Source of the DNA: Sphingomicrobium lutaoense
GTDB lineage: Bacteria; Pseudomonadota; Alphaproteobacteria; Sphingomonadales; Sphingomonadaceae
Reading direction: 5' to 3'
Assembly (NCBI RefSeq): GCF_014195685.1
Contig: NZ_JACICF010000002.1
Location: forward strand, 62,001 to 126,000
Length of the DNA stretch: 64,000 nt
The notes below the pieces were generated by a model that saw nothing but the letters and a program-made list of their open reading frames with translations, did no database searches and had not been told where the DNA came from. A program made the position numbers and the translations under genes. Positions 34,421 to 42,422 of this stretch are shown in pieces. Numbering within the stretch: the stretch's first letter is position 1; every line of letters starts with the position of its first letter.

Positions 34421-36679
34421 TCAAAGCCCCAACGTGAAGCGGATCGCCGCGCCCATGTCGTCCTCGCCCGAGGCAACATGGCCCGGATCCTTGCGATAGA
34501 AGACATTGGTCGTGAGCGAGCCGCCCAACAGGCCGCGCGAGTAGCTGGCCTCGCCGCGGATCTCCCGACCCGACGGCGTGAAGGGAACCGCGACATCGCC
34601 GAAACTGGCGGTTTCGCTCTGCCAGTCCCATCCCGTCGGCATCCAGAGTTCAAGCCCGCCGCTGCGTACGCGAAGCGGCTGCGCGACCCGCAGGCCGAGA
34701 CGATCCGTACCGGTAAAGATTTCCCTCACCGACAAATCGGCGCTGAACGCTTCGCTGGTGAGCGCGAGATTGTCAGCGCGGGTCCAGCCGCGACGCGCTT
34801 CCAGGTCGAGCGCGATGCGCTCGCCGAACTGCTGGTGCCAGCCGAGGAAGGCAAAGCGCGTGTCGGCGCCCCCCGAAGCGAATTGCGGATTGAGCCGCCC
34901 ACCGAGAAAGGTCTCCTTCTCCTCGAGCAGCCCGAAACCCGCCCTCGCTCGACCGCCTTGGATCAGGCCCGCATCGGCGCTGACCTGCGAATAGCGATAG
35001 GGCGTATTTTCGACACCGCGTTCGAACCGCGAATAGACATTACCATTCTCGGTGGCGAAGCCGACCGCCAGCGGGCCCAGATCGTGCCGGACGGCAAAGC
35101 CTTCCTCGCGCGCTGCCGCGAAACCCAGCGTGTCGCGGCGGGCGGCGATGAAATCATCCGAGGCGACCTCGGCAAGGCGGCGCTGCATCGCGTCGGCGCC
35201 CTGGCCATAGCCGAAGGCCATCGCGGTCCGGTCGCTCAGCCGCGCGACCGCGCTGGCGGCGACGAGGCGCGCTTCGCGCCATTCCTCGCGGGCGAGGCCG
35301 AGCCGTTCGGGGCCATCGTCTGCGAGCCCGATCATCGCGGGGCGGACCGAGGTGTCGATTTCGAGATTGCCGAAGCGCGAGGCGCGGGATTCGACCGAGT
35401 TGACGAAAGCCGGACCCAGCGACGGATTGCTGTCGGCGGGATCGAGGGTGCGGGCCAAATCCAACTGGTAGGCGCGCTGGTAGCGGTCGAGGAAGATGGC
35501 GCGGGCGCCCATCGTGGTGTGGCCCGCGGCGTCGCCTGCGGCGGCAGGCAGCGTGCCGTTGCCCGAGAGCGCGATGCGTTCGCCCGTGCCCGCGAGGGCG
35601 GTAGCGCCCTGCGGCTGGAAGGCGGCTTCGATGTTGAGGCGGCCATGGCCGAAAGTGGAGTCGACGCCCGGCGCGCCGAGATCGTCGGCGCTGTTGAAGA
35701 GGATCTCGGTGATCTGGCGCCCGGTGAGATTGGGGAAGGCCTGTTTCAACAGCGCGACCGCGCCGGTGATCACCGGGGCCGAGAAGCTGGTGCCCGACCA
35801 GAGGAAGGCCTCGCCCGTATGGTCGGGGGCGCGGACGCGAAAGCCGGTGGCGCCGAGATAGGCATTCTGTGCGCCGCTGGCATTATTCGAAAAGTCGCTG
35901 AGCTTGTTGGTGTTGACGGTGCCGTTTTCGAGTATCCCGAGCGAGCCCGCGACAATCACCTGACCCGGGAAGCGCGACGCGGGCACCGCGGCAAAGCCGT
36001 CGGCGGGGACATTATTGCCGTCATTGCCCGCGGCGATGACGAGGATGATCCCCGCATTGACCGCGCGTTGCATCGCGTTGAGCAGCGGCTGGCTGGGCGC
36101 GCCCCCGCCGAGCGAGAGATTGATCACCACCGCGCCGCCCGCGACCGCCTGGTCGATGCCGGTGGCGATATTGCTTTCGAGAAGCGTGCAGCCCGAGGCG
36201 GTGCCGCAGGTGCCGGGGGAATCGGCGCGCAGCGAAATGATCGTCGCGTCGAACGCGACCCCGAGGATGCCGTCGCCGTCGCGCGCCGCCGCGGCGATCG
36301 CGGTCACCGCGGTGCCATGGCCGTCGACATCGCTGACCCCGCGATTGCCCGCGACATCGCCGCTGGCCGGATCGACGCGCCCCGCGAAATCGGACAGCGC
36401 GGGATTGAGACCGGTGTCGATGATCGCGATCTTCACGCCCGCGCCGGTGGCGCCTTCTTCATAGGCGGCGATCGCCTTGGCATCGACTGCCGCGTTCGAG
36501 CGGCGATATTCGGCATCGTCGAAATTGGTAATGGGGGGCGGGGGCGGCGGCGGTGCCGGAGGCGGCGTCGTCGGCGGGGGCGGCGAACTGACCGGCGGAG
36601 TGGGCGACCCGCCCCCGCCGCACGCCGCCACGCCGAGCGACAGCAAGGCCACGCTTATCATCCACCTCGTCTGCCTCAC
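34421..36679 (-). CDS. Lipidated subtilisin-like (S8) serine protease autotransporter
   Basis: A 752-residue surface protease. The GTG start at 36679 has AGGAG (36688-36692) eight bases upstream. The signal peptide ends in lipobox GVAAC (C20), followed by GGGGS and a proline-rich linker of about 35 residues. The S8 domain has the triad: Asp in IAIIDTGLN (about 88), His in DGHGTAV (about 120) and Ser in SGTSFSAP (about 297). The last roughly 270 residues look like a beta-barrel, ending AAIRFTLGL. A lipidated N terminus plus S8 plus barrel is the layout of Neisseria NalP. The target is unknown. It ends nine bases from sufA, on the opposite strand. Confidence 0.9.
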   Translation of the reverse strand: MRQTRWMISVALLSLGVAACGGGGSPTPPVSSPPPPTTPPPAPPPPPPPITNFDDAEYRRSNAAVDAKAIAAYEEGATGAGVKIAIIDTGLNPALSDFAGRVDPASGDVAGNRGVSDVDGHGTAVTAIAAAARDGDGILGVAFDATIISLRADSPGTCGTASGCTLLESNIATGIDQAVAGGAVVINLSLGGGAPSQPLLNAMQRAVNAGIILVIAAGNDGNNVPADGFAAVPASRFPGQVIVAGSLGILENGTVNTNKLSDFSNNASGAQNAYLGATGFRVRAPDHTGEAFLWSGTSFSAPVITGAVALLKQAFPNLTGRQITEILFNSADDLGAPGVDSTFGHGRLNIEAAFQPQGATALAGTGERIALSGNGTLPAAAGDAAGHTTMGARAIFLDRYQRAYQLDLARTLDPADSNPSLGPAFVNSVESRASRFGNLEIDTSVRPAMIGLADDGPERLGLAREEWREARLVAASAVARLSDRTAMAFGYGQGADAMQRRLAEVASDDFIAARRDTLGFAAAREEGFAVRHDLGPLAVGFATENGNVYSRFERGVENTPYRYSQVSADAGLIQGGRARAGFGLLEEKETFLGGRLNPQFASGGADTRFAFLGWHQQFGERIALDLEARRGWTRADNLALTSEAFSADLSVREIFTGTDRLGLRVAQPLRVRSGGLELWMPTGWDWQSETASFGDVAVPFTPSGREIRGEASYSRGLLGGSLTTNVFYRKDPGHVASGEDDMGAAIRFTLGL

Positions 36680-36780
36680 CGTCACTGCTCCTATCTCGAC
36701 ATCAATATGCGCTCCCATCCCTAGAGGATGCAAACTTACATTTTGCTGAAAGGCATGGATGCGGCTATCGCCGCGCCGAG

Positions 36781-37458
36781 ATGGACCCGCGCTACGCCCA
36801 TATCACCGACTGGATCTTCGACCTCGACAATTGCCTCTACCCGGCATCGACCGGGCTGTTCACGCTGATCGATGCGCGGATGAACGCCTATATCCGCCGC
36901 CTGCTGGGGGTCGACGAAGTCGAGGCGCACCGCGTCCAGAAGCATCATTTCCACACCCATGGCACCACGCTCGCCGGGCTGATGAAGGAGCATGGCGTCG
37001 ATCCGCACGATTTCCTCGGCCATGTCCATGACATCCCGCTTGACCGGATCGACCGCGACGAGCGGCTCGCCACCGGGCTGGGCCGGCTGCCGGGGCGGCG
37101 TTTCATCTTCACCAATGGCGACGAGCCTTATGCGCGGCGGATCCTTGGGCGGCTGGGGATCGACGAGCATTTCCACGGGATGCAGGACATCCTTGCCTCC
37201 AATCTGCGCCCCAAGCCCGATCTGCATGGCTATGAGCTGATGCTCGAGCGGTTCGAGATCGAGCCGTCGCGCGCGGTACTGGTCGAGGACATGGCCAAGA
37301 ATCTCAAGCCCGCCAAGCAATTGGGGCTGACCACCATCTGGGTCGACAATGGTTCGGAGCAGGCGCATGAGGCGCCTCCGACCGACCATGTCGACGAGCG
37401 CATCGACAATGTGGCCGACTGGCTGCACCGCATCCTGAGACAAGAGAGGACAAAATGA
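36781..37458 (+). CDS. HAD-superfamily hydrolase, pyrimidine 5'-nucleotidase type
   Basis: Probably dephosphorylates nucleoside monophosphates. The 225-residue protein opens with [11 protein letters not shown], giving the two catalytic Asp (D14, D16); the usual Thr/Val two places after D16 is Cys here. Motif II is [10 protein letters not shown], the Lys lies in [10 protein letters not shown] and motif IV in [10 protein letters not shown]. It matches the SDT1/pyrimidine 5'-nucleotidase branch. The stop overlaps the dapD start (ATGA at 37455), suggesting coupled translation with lysine and cell wall synthesis. Confidence 0.9.
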   Translation: MDPRYAHITDWIFDLDNCLYPASTGLFTLIDARMNAYIRRLLGVDEVEAHRVQKHHFHTHGTTLAGLMKEHGVDPHDFLGHVHDIPLDRIDRDERLATGLGRLPGRRFIFTNGDEPYARRILGRLGIDEHFHGMQDILASNLRPKPDLHGYELMLERFEIEPSRAVLVEDMAKNLKPAKQLGLTTIWVDNGSEQAHEAPPTDHVDERIDNVADWLHRILRQERTK

Positions 37459-38276
37459 GCGACCTCAAGACGATCATCGAAGACGCCTTCGATAAACGCG
37501 ATACCATTTCGCCCGACAGCGACGGCGCGGTGCGCGAAGCGGTGGAAGCCGCGATCCTGCGGCTCGACAGCGGCGAAGCGCGCATCGCCGAGAAGGTCGA
37601 TGGAGAATGGCAGGTCAACCAGTGGCTCAAGAAAGCGGTTCTCCTGTCCTTCCGCCTCAACCCGATGGCGACCATCCCGGGCGGGCCGGGCGGCGCGCCC
37701 TGGTGGGACAAGGTCGACAGCAAGTTCCTCGGCTGGGGCGAGGAAGCTTTCAAGGCCGCGGGCTTCCGCGCGGTGCCGGGCGCGATCGTCCGCCGCGGCG
37801 CACATATCGCGAGAAATGCCGTCCTCATGCCGAGCTTCGTCAATTTGGGCGCCTATGTCGGCGAAGGCACGATGATCGACACCTGGGCGACGGTCGGAAG
37901 CTGCGCCCAGATCGGCGCCAACGTCCATATCTCGGGCGGCGCGGGGATCGGCGGGGTGCTCGAGCCCTTGCAGGCGGGCCCGGTGATCATCGAGGACAAT
38001 GCCTTCATCGGCGCGCGCAGCGAAGTCGCCGAAGGGGTGATCGTCGGCGAAGGCGCGGTCCTGTCGATGGGGGTCTTCCTCGGCGCTTCGACCAAGATCG
38101 TCGACCGCGAAACGGGCGAGATCAGCTATGGCCGCGTCCCGCCCTATGCGGTGGTGGTGCCCGGCACGCTGCCGTCGGACAAGGGCGGGCCGAGCCTCGC
38201 CTGCGCGGTGATCGTCAAGAAAGTCGACGAACGCACCCGTTCGAAGACCGGGATCAACGAACTGCTCCGCGACTAG
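37455..38276 (+). CDS. dapD: 2,3,4,5-tetrahydropyridine-2,6-dicarboxylate N-succinyltransferase
   Basis: Succinylates tetrahydrodipicolinate in the lysine/diaminopimelate route. The 273 residues show the expected N-terminal helical part ([16 protein letters not shown]), [20 protein letters not shown], and the left-handed beta-helix of hexapeptide repeats ([40 protein letters not shown]). The C-terminal segment [17 protein letters not shown] is typical. Its TAG shares CTAG (38273-38276) with the stop of the convergent thioredoxin-like gene. Confidence 0.97.
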   Translation: MSDLKTIIEDAFDKRDTISPDSDGAVREAVEAAILRLDSGEARIAEKVDGEWQVNQWLKKAVLLSFRLNPMATIPGGPGGAPWWDKVDSKFLGWGEEAFKAAGFRAVPGAIVRRGAHIARNAVLMPSFVNLGAYVGEGTMIDTWATVGSCAQIGANVHISGGAGIGGVLEPLQAGPVIIEDNAFIGARSEVAEGVIVGEGAVLSMGVFLGASTKIVDRETGEISYGRVPPYAVVVPGTLPSDKGGPSLACAVIVKKVDERTRSKTGINELLRD

Positions 38277-38824
38277 CCCAGTTCGGCGAGGAGGCGCGAC
38301 GCTTCCTCGCCATTCCAGTCGAGATCGCCGACATAGCGCCACACTTCGCGTCCCTCGCCATCGTAAAGGACGGTGGTGGGCATGATCGTCACCGGCAGGG
38401 CATCGGTCATTGCCATGTCGGGATCCTGCCAGGCACCGAGGTCACCCACGCCATGGCCTTCGAGAAAGGCCTGCACCGATCGTTGCGGACCCATGTCCTG
38501 GTTGAGCGTGAGGACGCGGGGCGCATCCTCGCGGCCCGACAGGGCGAGCAGCGTGGGCAGTTCCTTGACGCAGGGTGCGCACCAGCTTGCCCAGAGATTG
38601 ACGAGCAGGGGTTCGCCCGCGGCAATGTCGGCCAGCGTGGTTTCCCCGCCATCGGGCGCGAGCACGGCGATATCGGGCATTTCCTTACCCACATGGCAGC
38701 GATCGACGCCGCCGGCTTCGGGCGGGCGGCATTCCCCGGCCTCGGCCTTTTTGGTGGGGGATGAGGGCTGCTGGCCGCAGGCAGCGAGCATCAGGGCGAG
38801 GGAAATGACAGGCAGGGCTTTCAT
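38273..38824 (-). CDS. TlpA-like thioredoxin-fold lipoprotein
   Basis: A 183-residue periplasmic thiol-disulfide protein. The lipobox LAAC (C16) anchors it to a membrane. The thioredoxin fold has the active site [12 protein letters not shown] (C82 and C85) and the cis-Pro region [13 protein letters not shown]. Two extra Cys (C32 and C43) lie before the domain and could form a disulfide. TlpA-like proteins act as reductants in cytochrome c or metal-site maturation. No ccm genes are nearby, so the partner is unknown. The start MKALPV is chosen for its signal peptide. Confidence 0.88.
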   Translation of the reverse strand: MKALPVISLALMLAACGQQPSSPTKKAEAGECRPPEAGGVDRCHVGKEMPDIAVLAPDGGETTLADIAAGEPLLVNLWASWCAPCVKELPTLLALSGREDAPRVLTLNQDMGPQRSVQAFLEGHGVGDLGAWQDPDMAMTDALPVTIMPTTVLYDGEGREVWRYVGDLDWNGEEASRLLAELG

Positions 38825-38879
38825 GGCCCCGTTCGCTAAGCGGTTGGCAGGCGCTTCGCAATGCGGCATTTGGGAGGCG

Positions 38880-39215
38880 ATGCGGAACATCCTTCTCCTC
38901 GCGGCCGCCTGCGCCGCACTTGCCGCCTGCGGGACCACCGGGCCGCTCAAGCCCGAGAAAGGCGAGAGTCTTCCGGTCAAGCCCGCGCTGGCCGACCGCC
39001 AGCCCGATGCCGACGACCTCCTCACTCCGCCGCCATATGCGCGGCCCGAGCGGATCGACGAACTGGTCAAGCGCTCGACCCCGCGCGAGCCCGACCGTTT
39101 CGACCTGCCGCCCCCCGAAGGCGGCGCCGCGCCCGAACCCGATCCCGCGAGCGACGTCGACGATCCGGTCGACCAGGACAGCGATATCGAAGGCCCCGAG
39201 GGAGCCAGCCGATGA
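38880..39215 (+). CDS. LptM-like small lipoprotein with acidic proline-rich tail
   Basis: A 111-residue lipoprotein. The start MRNILLLAAACAALAAC gives a lipobox at C17, directly followed by GTTGPLKP, which resembles the LptM (YifL) pattern C-G-x-x-G-P-L-x-x-P. LptM helps oxidative maturation of the LPS exporter LptD. In contrast to the very short known proteins, this one continues with an acidic, Pro-rich tail (about residues 40-111: PPPYARPERIDE, GGAAPEPDPASDVDD). The SD GGGAGG is close to the ATG. The stop overlaps the galU ATG (ATGA). Confidence 0.75.
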   Translation: MRNILLLAAACAALAACGTTGPLKPEKGESLPVKPALADRQPDADDLLTPPPYARPERIDELVKRSTPREPDRFDLPPPEGGAAPEPDPASDVDDPVDQDSDIEGPEGASR

Positions 39216-40072
39216 AGCCGATCCGCAAGGCGATCTTTCCCGTCGCGGGGCTGGGCACGCGGCTTCTTCCCGCGACCAAGACCATGCCCAAGGAGATGCT
39301 GACGATCGTCGACCGGCCGCTCATTCAATATGCGGTCGACGAAGCGCGCGAGGCAGGGGTCGAGCAGCTGATCTTCGTCACCGGACGCGGCAAGGCGAGC
39401 CTCGTCGATTATTTCGACATGGCCTATGAGCTCGAACATGTGCTCGACGAGAAGGGCAAGACCAAGGATTCGCTGAGCGCCAGTCGAGCAGGCTATGGCG
39501 AACTGGTCTCGGTGCGCCAACAGCAGCCGCTGGGCCTCGGCCATGCGATCTGGTGCGCGCGCCGCATCGTCGGAGACGAACCCTTCGCGGTGCTGCTTCC
39601 CGACGATCTGATGGTGGGCCGGCCCGGCGCTCTCAAGCAGATGGTCGAGGCCTATTCGCGGCTGGGCGGCAATCTTGTCTGCACGCAGGAAGTGGCAAGC
39701 GAGCGCACCGCCCAATATGGCATCATCGACCCGGGCAAGCGCGACGGCAATGTCACCGAAGTGCGCCACATGATCGAGAAGCCCCAGCCCGACGAGGCGC
39801 CTTCACGCCAGGCGATCGTCGGTCGCTACATCCTCCAGCCCGAGGTGATGGACAAGCTGGCGAGCCACGAGACCGGCGCGGGCGGGGAAATCCAGCTGAC
39901 CGATGCGATGGTCAAGCTGGTCGGCGAGCAGCCTTTCCACGCGGTGAGCGTCGATGCGGTGCGCCATGACTGCGGCAACAAGGCGGGTTTCGTTCTCGCC
40001 AACCTGGCAATGGGGCTCGAAGACCCCGAGGTCGCCGCGTCGATCCGCGACTATCTGGACGGCCGGGCCTAG
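39212..40072 (+). CDS. galU: UTP--glucose-1-phosphate uridylyltransferase
   Basis: Makes UDP-glucose for exopolysaccharide, LPS core and trehalose pathways. The 286-residue protein opens with the nucleotidyltransferase motif AGLGTRLLPATKTMPKEM. Further family motifs are VTGRGKASLVDYFD, QQPLGLGHAIWCAR, LLPDDLM, IEKPQPDEAPS and GEIQLTDAM. Length and motifs fit the bacterial enzyme. The start overlaps the lipoprotein stop; the TAG shares CTAG (40069-40072) with the convergent receiver gene. Confidence 0.96.
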   Translation: MKPIRKAIFPVAGLGTRLLPATKTMPKEMLTIVDRPLIQYAVDEAREAGVEQLIFVTGRGKASLVDYFDMAYELEHVLDEKGKTKDSLSASRAGYGELVSVRQQQPLGLGHAIWCARRIVGDEPFAVLLPDDLMVGRPGALKQMVEAYSRLGGNLVCTQEVASERTAQYGIIDPGKRDGNVTEVRHMIEKPQPDEAPSRQAIVGRYILQPEVMDKLASHETGAGGEIQLTDAMVKLVGEQPFHAVSVDAVRHDCGNKAGFVLANLAMGLEDPEVAASIRDYLDGRA

Positions 40073-40560
40073 GAGCGGCGCAGCCGTTCCATTTCCTCAC
40101 GCAGTTCCCCGAGCTGGAGCGAGCGTTCGACCACCCGCCGGTCGAGCGCCGCATTGTCGGCGCGCAGCCTTTTCCACGCTGCCGAACGGCGCAGCCGCTG
40201 GCGGATGCGGGCAATCAGCACGTCGCTGTCAAAGGGCTTGGCGATGACATCGTCGGCGCCGCTTTCATAGGCTTCGAGCGCGCCCTGTTCATTGCTTTGC
40301 GCGGTGATGAGGACGGTGGGGATCTCGGCGAGCCGGTTGTCGCCCTGCATGAAGCGCACGATCTCGCTTGCCGGGCGGTCGGGCAGGTCGAGTTCGGCGA
40401 GCAGGAGGTCGACCGGCTTGCGATGGAGAAGCGCCAGCCCGTCGGCGGCATTGGCGGCGGGAAGGACGGTCATCCCGGCATCGCAAAGGCGTTGGCCGAG
40501 AGCGGAAAGCGCCGAGCGGCGCGGTTCGATGAACAGGATCAGGGGACGGGGGTCACTCAT
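40069..40560 (-). CDS. Atypical response-regulator receiver protein
   Basis: A 163-residue protein with a CheY-like receiver fold and a C-terminal coiled coil (about residues 125-163, RLRADNAALDRRVVERSLQL) but no output domain. The conserved Thr (T86 in ITAQS) and Lys (K108 in IAKPFD) are present. The phosphorylation site is not: where DxxMP is usual the text reads AELDLPD, so Glu (E56) replaces Asp, and the Mg-binding Asp pair near residue 12 is E-P. It may act without phosphorylation or as a fixed mimic. No histidine kinase is nearby. Confidence 0.87.
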   Translation of the reverse strand: MSDPRPLILFIEPRRSALSALGQRLCDAGMTVLPAANAADGLALLHRKPVDLLLAELDLPDRPASEIVRFMQGDNRLAEIPTVLITAQSNEQGALEAYESGADDVIAKPFDSDVLIARIRQRLRRSAAWKRLRADNAALDRRVVERSLQLGELREEMERLRRS

Positions 40561-40596
40561 GCCACTTTCCCTAGGACTCGAATGGTTAACAGCTCC

Positions 40597-41166
40597 TTAG
40601 GGGTCGAGCTCGACATCCCAGTAAAGATAATCGCGCCAGGTCGAGTGGAGATGGTTGGGCGGGAAGCTCTTGCCATGTTCCTGGAGCTGCCAGCTGGTGG
40701 GCCGGATCGGCGTTCCCCCCATGATCGGCATATGCGCTTCGGCAGGCGTGCGGCCGCCTTTGCGCAGATTGCAGGGCGCGCAGGCGGTGGCGACATTCTC
40801 CCAGCTCGTCCGGCCGCCCTGGCGGCGCGGGATGACATGGTCGAAGGTAAGTTCGCTCGAACTTCCGCAATAGACGCAGGAAAAGCGGTCGCGGAGGAAA
40901 AGGTTGAACCGGGTGAAGGCAGGATATTCGCTGGGTTTCACATATTGGCGCAGCGCGATCACCGAGGGCAGCTTGAGCGCCGAAGAGGGGCTGTGCACCT
41001 CGCGGTTGTAATGGGCGACCACGTCCACCCGTTCGAGGAACATGGCCTTGATGGCGGTCTGCCAGGGCCAGAGGCTCAGGGGATAATAGGACAGGGGCGT
41101 ATAATCGGCATTGAGCACCAATGCCGGGCAGCTTTCCAGATGTCGCATTTGGTCATGTTGGTACAA
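40597..41166 (-). CDS. HNH-family endonuclease
   Basis: A 189-residue cytoplasmic protein whose HNH domain has the zinc Cys pairs CVYCG (near residue 97) and CAPCN, with the catalytic DHVIPRRQGG and WENVATAC between. The N-terminal part (CPALVLNADYTPLSYYPLSL) is typical of a widespread alphaproteobacterial HNH group of unknown role. I choose TTG at 41166 as start: GGAGG lies eight bases upstream. An ATG at 41148 has no SD, and a longer open frame to 41304 runs through the hairpin at 41183. No methyltransferase is nearby, so restriction is not indicated. Confidence 0.88.
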   Translation of the reverse strand: MYQHDQMRHLESCPALVLNADYTPLSYYPLSLWPWQTAIKAMFLERVDVVAHYNREVHSPSSALKLPSVIALRQYVKPSEYPAFTRFNLFLRDRFSCVYCGSSSELTFDHVIPRRQGGRTSWENVATACAPCNLRKGGRTPAEAHMPIMGGTPIRPTSWQLQEHGKSFPPNHLHSTWRDYLYWDVELDP

Positions 41167-41182
41167 GACAAAGGCCTCCCGC

Positions 41183-41203
41183 GTGTCTGACGACCCCAGA
41201 CAC
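41183..41203. promoter_or_regulatory. Hairpin next to the HNH ribosome-binding site
   Basis: GTGTCTG (41183-41189) and CAGACAC (41197-41203) form a perfect seven-base stem with a seven-base loop. On the minus strand it lies three bases upstream of GGGAGG (41175-41180), which precedes the TTG start. It could influence ribosome access; there is no T-run for termination. The rest of this 195-base divergent region shows no other clear signal. Confidence 0.4.
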
Positions 41204-41361
41204 CGCCTCCCGGCCTGATCGCACCACTCCGCGGGAGACTGGCGGCCCATGGCCCGTCTTTCCGTCTCGTGCACCCGGATGCCAACCCGGAATGACCCCT
41301 GCATGACACCATGCGATGAATCCTTGCGTCAAGAGTCCCTTTTGCAACAGTTAGGGGCAAT

Positions 41362-42213
41362 ATGGTCGCAACGCGCTTCGCCCCCTCGCCCACCGGTCGG
41401 CTGCACCTTGGCCATGCCTATTCGGCGGCGATGGCGCTGAAGGCGGCGCGCGCGGCGGGCGGGGTGATGCGGCTCCGGATCGACGATCTCGACCAGGGGC
41501 GGAGCCGTCCCGAGCATGTCGAGGGGATTTTCGAGGATCTGCGCTGGCTCGGCATCGGCTGGGACGGCGAGGTGCTGTTCGAGAGCGAGCGGAGCGACGA
41601 ATATGCGTCGGGGCTCGAGAGATTGCGGGAGCGGGGGCTGGTCTATCCCTGCTTCTGTACGAGAGCCGATATCCAGGAAGCGCTGGCGGCGCCGCACGGG
41701 CCGGGCGGGGCGCATTATCCCGGGACCTGCCGGGGGAGGCCCGACGACCCGGCGCGGCGCGCGCGCGAGGCGCATAGCTGGCGGCTCGATGCGGGCAGGG
41801 CGCTCGATGTGGCGGGCGGGTTGCCGACATGGCGCGAGGAGGGGCGGTTGTTGCGCTCGGGCCGCGAGGATTTCGACGATGTCATTCTTGCGCGGAAGGA
41901 TGCGCCGGCGAGCTATCACCTCGCCTGCGTGATCGACGATGCGGCGCAGGGTGTGACGCTGGTGGTGCGCGGAGCGGACCTGCGCGCCTCGACGCCGGTG
42001 CAGCGGCTGTTGCAGGAACTGCTGGGGCTTGGGGAGCCGGACTATTTGCATCATCGGCTGGTGACCTTCGAGGACGGGCGGCGGCTGGCGAAGCGCGACC
42101 TTGCGCCGACCCTGGCGGCGATGCGCGAGGAGGGAGTCGACGGGCGCGAACTGGCGGCGCGGTTGATGGACCAAAGTCTGCCCTTGGGTTTCCGCCTGAC
42201 GGAGCCTACATAG
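41362..42213 (+). CDS. gluQ: Glutamyl-Q tRNA(Asp) synthetase
   Basis: Attaches glutamate to the queuosine base of tRNA-Asp. The 283 residues equal a glutamyl-tRNA synthetase catalytic domain without the anticodon-binding domain. The HIGH-like signature is HLGH (15-18) in FAPSPTGRLHLGH. The zinc-binding Cys are in YPCFCTRAD and YPGTC, and the KMSKS-like loop is RRLAKRDLAP. AGGGG precedes the ATG by four bases. It is followed after five bases by a small membrane-protein gene. Confidence 0.94.
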   Translation: MVATRFAPSPTGRLHLGHAYSAAMALKAARAAGGVMRLRIDDLDQGRSRPEHVEGIFEDLRWLGIGWDGEVLFESERSDEYASGLERLRERGLVYPCFCTRADIQEALAAPHGPGGAHYPGTCRGRPDDPARRAREAHSWRLDAGRALDVAGGLPTWREEGRLLRSGREDFDDVILARKDAPASYHLACVIDDAAQGVTLVVRGADLRASTPVQRLLQELLGLGEPDYLHHRLVTFEDGRRLAKRDLAPTLAAMREEGVDGRELAARLMDQSLPLGFRLTEPT

Positions 42214-42218
42214 TCGGC

Positions 42219-42419
42219 ATGAACACGCTTCTCATCATCCTTCTCGTCGGTTTCATGGCGGCGACGGCCTATGTGCTCGTGCGCGGGATCATCGCCATGG
42301 CGTCGGGCACGGATATCGACGGCGCGCGGCAGCAGAGCTACATGCGCAAGCGCGTGCTATTCCAGGGCATCGCGATCCTCATCATCGCGCTTCTCCTGAT
42401 GGTCGCCGGACGGGGCTGA
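42219..42419 (+). CDS. Twin-transmembrane-helix small protein
   Basis: A 66-residue protein with two strongly hydrophobic helices (about residues 3-27 and 46-64) joined by a polar loop ASGTDIDGARQQSYMRKR. The pattern resembles small HIG1-like or 'twin transmembrane helix' proteins of alphaproteobacteria, for which a link to respiratory complexes has been suggested elsewhere. The stop is three bases ahead of the cobalamin adenosyltransferase start. Confidence 0.82.
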   Translation: MNTLLIILLVGFMAATAYVLVRGIIAMASGTDIDGARQQSYMRKRVLFQGIAILIIALLLMVAGRG

Positions 42420-42422
42420 CCG

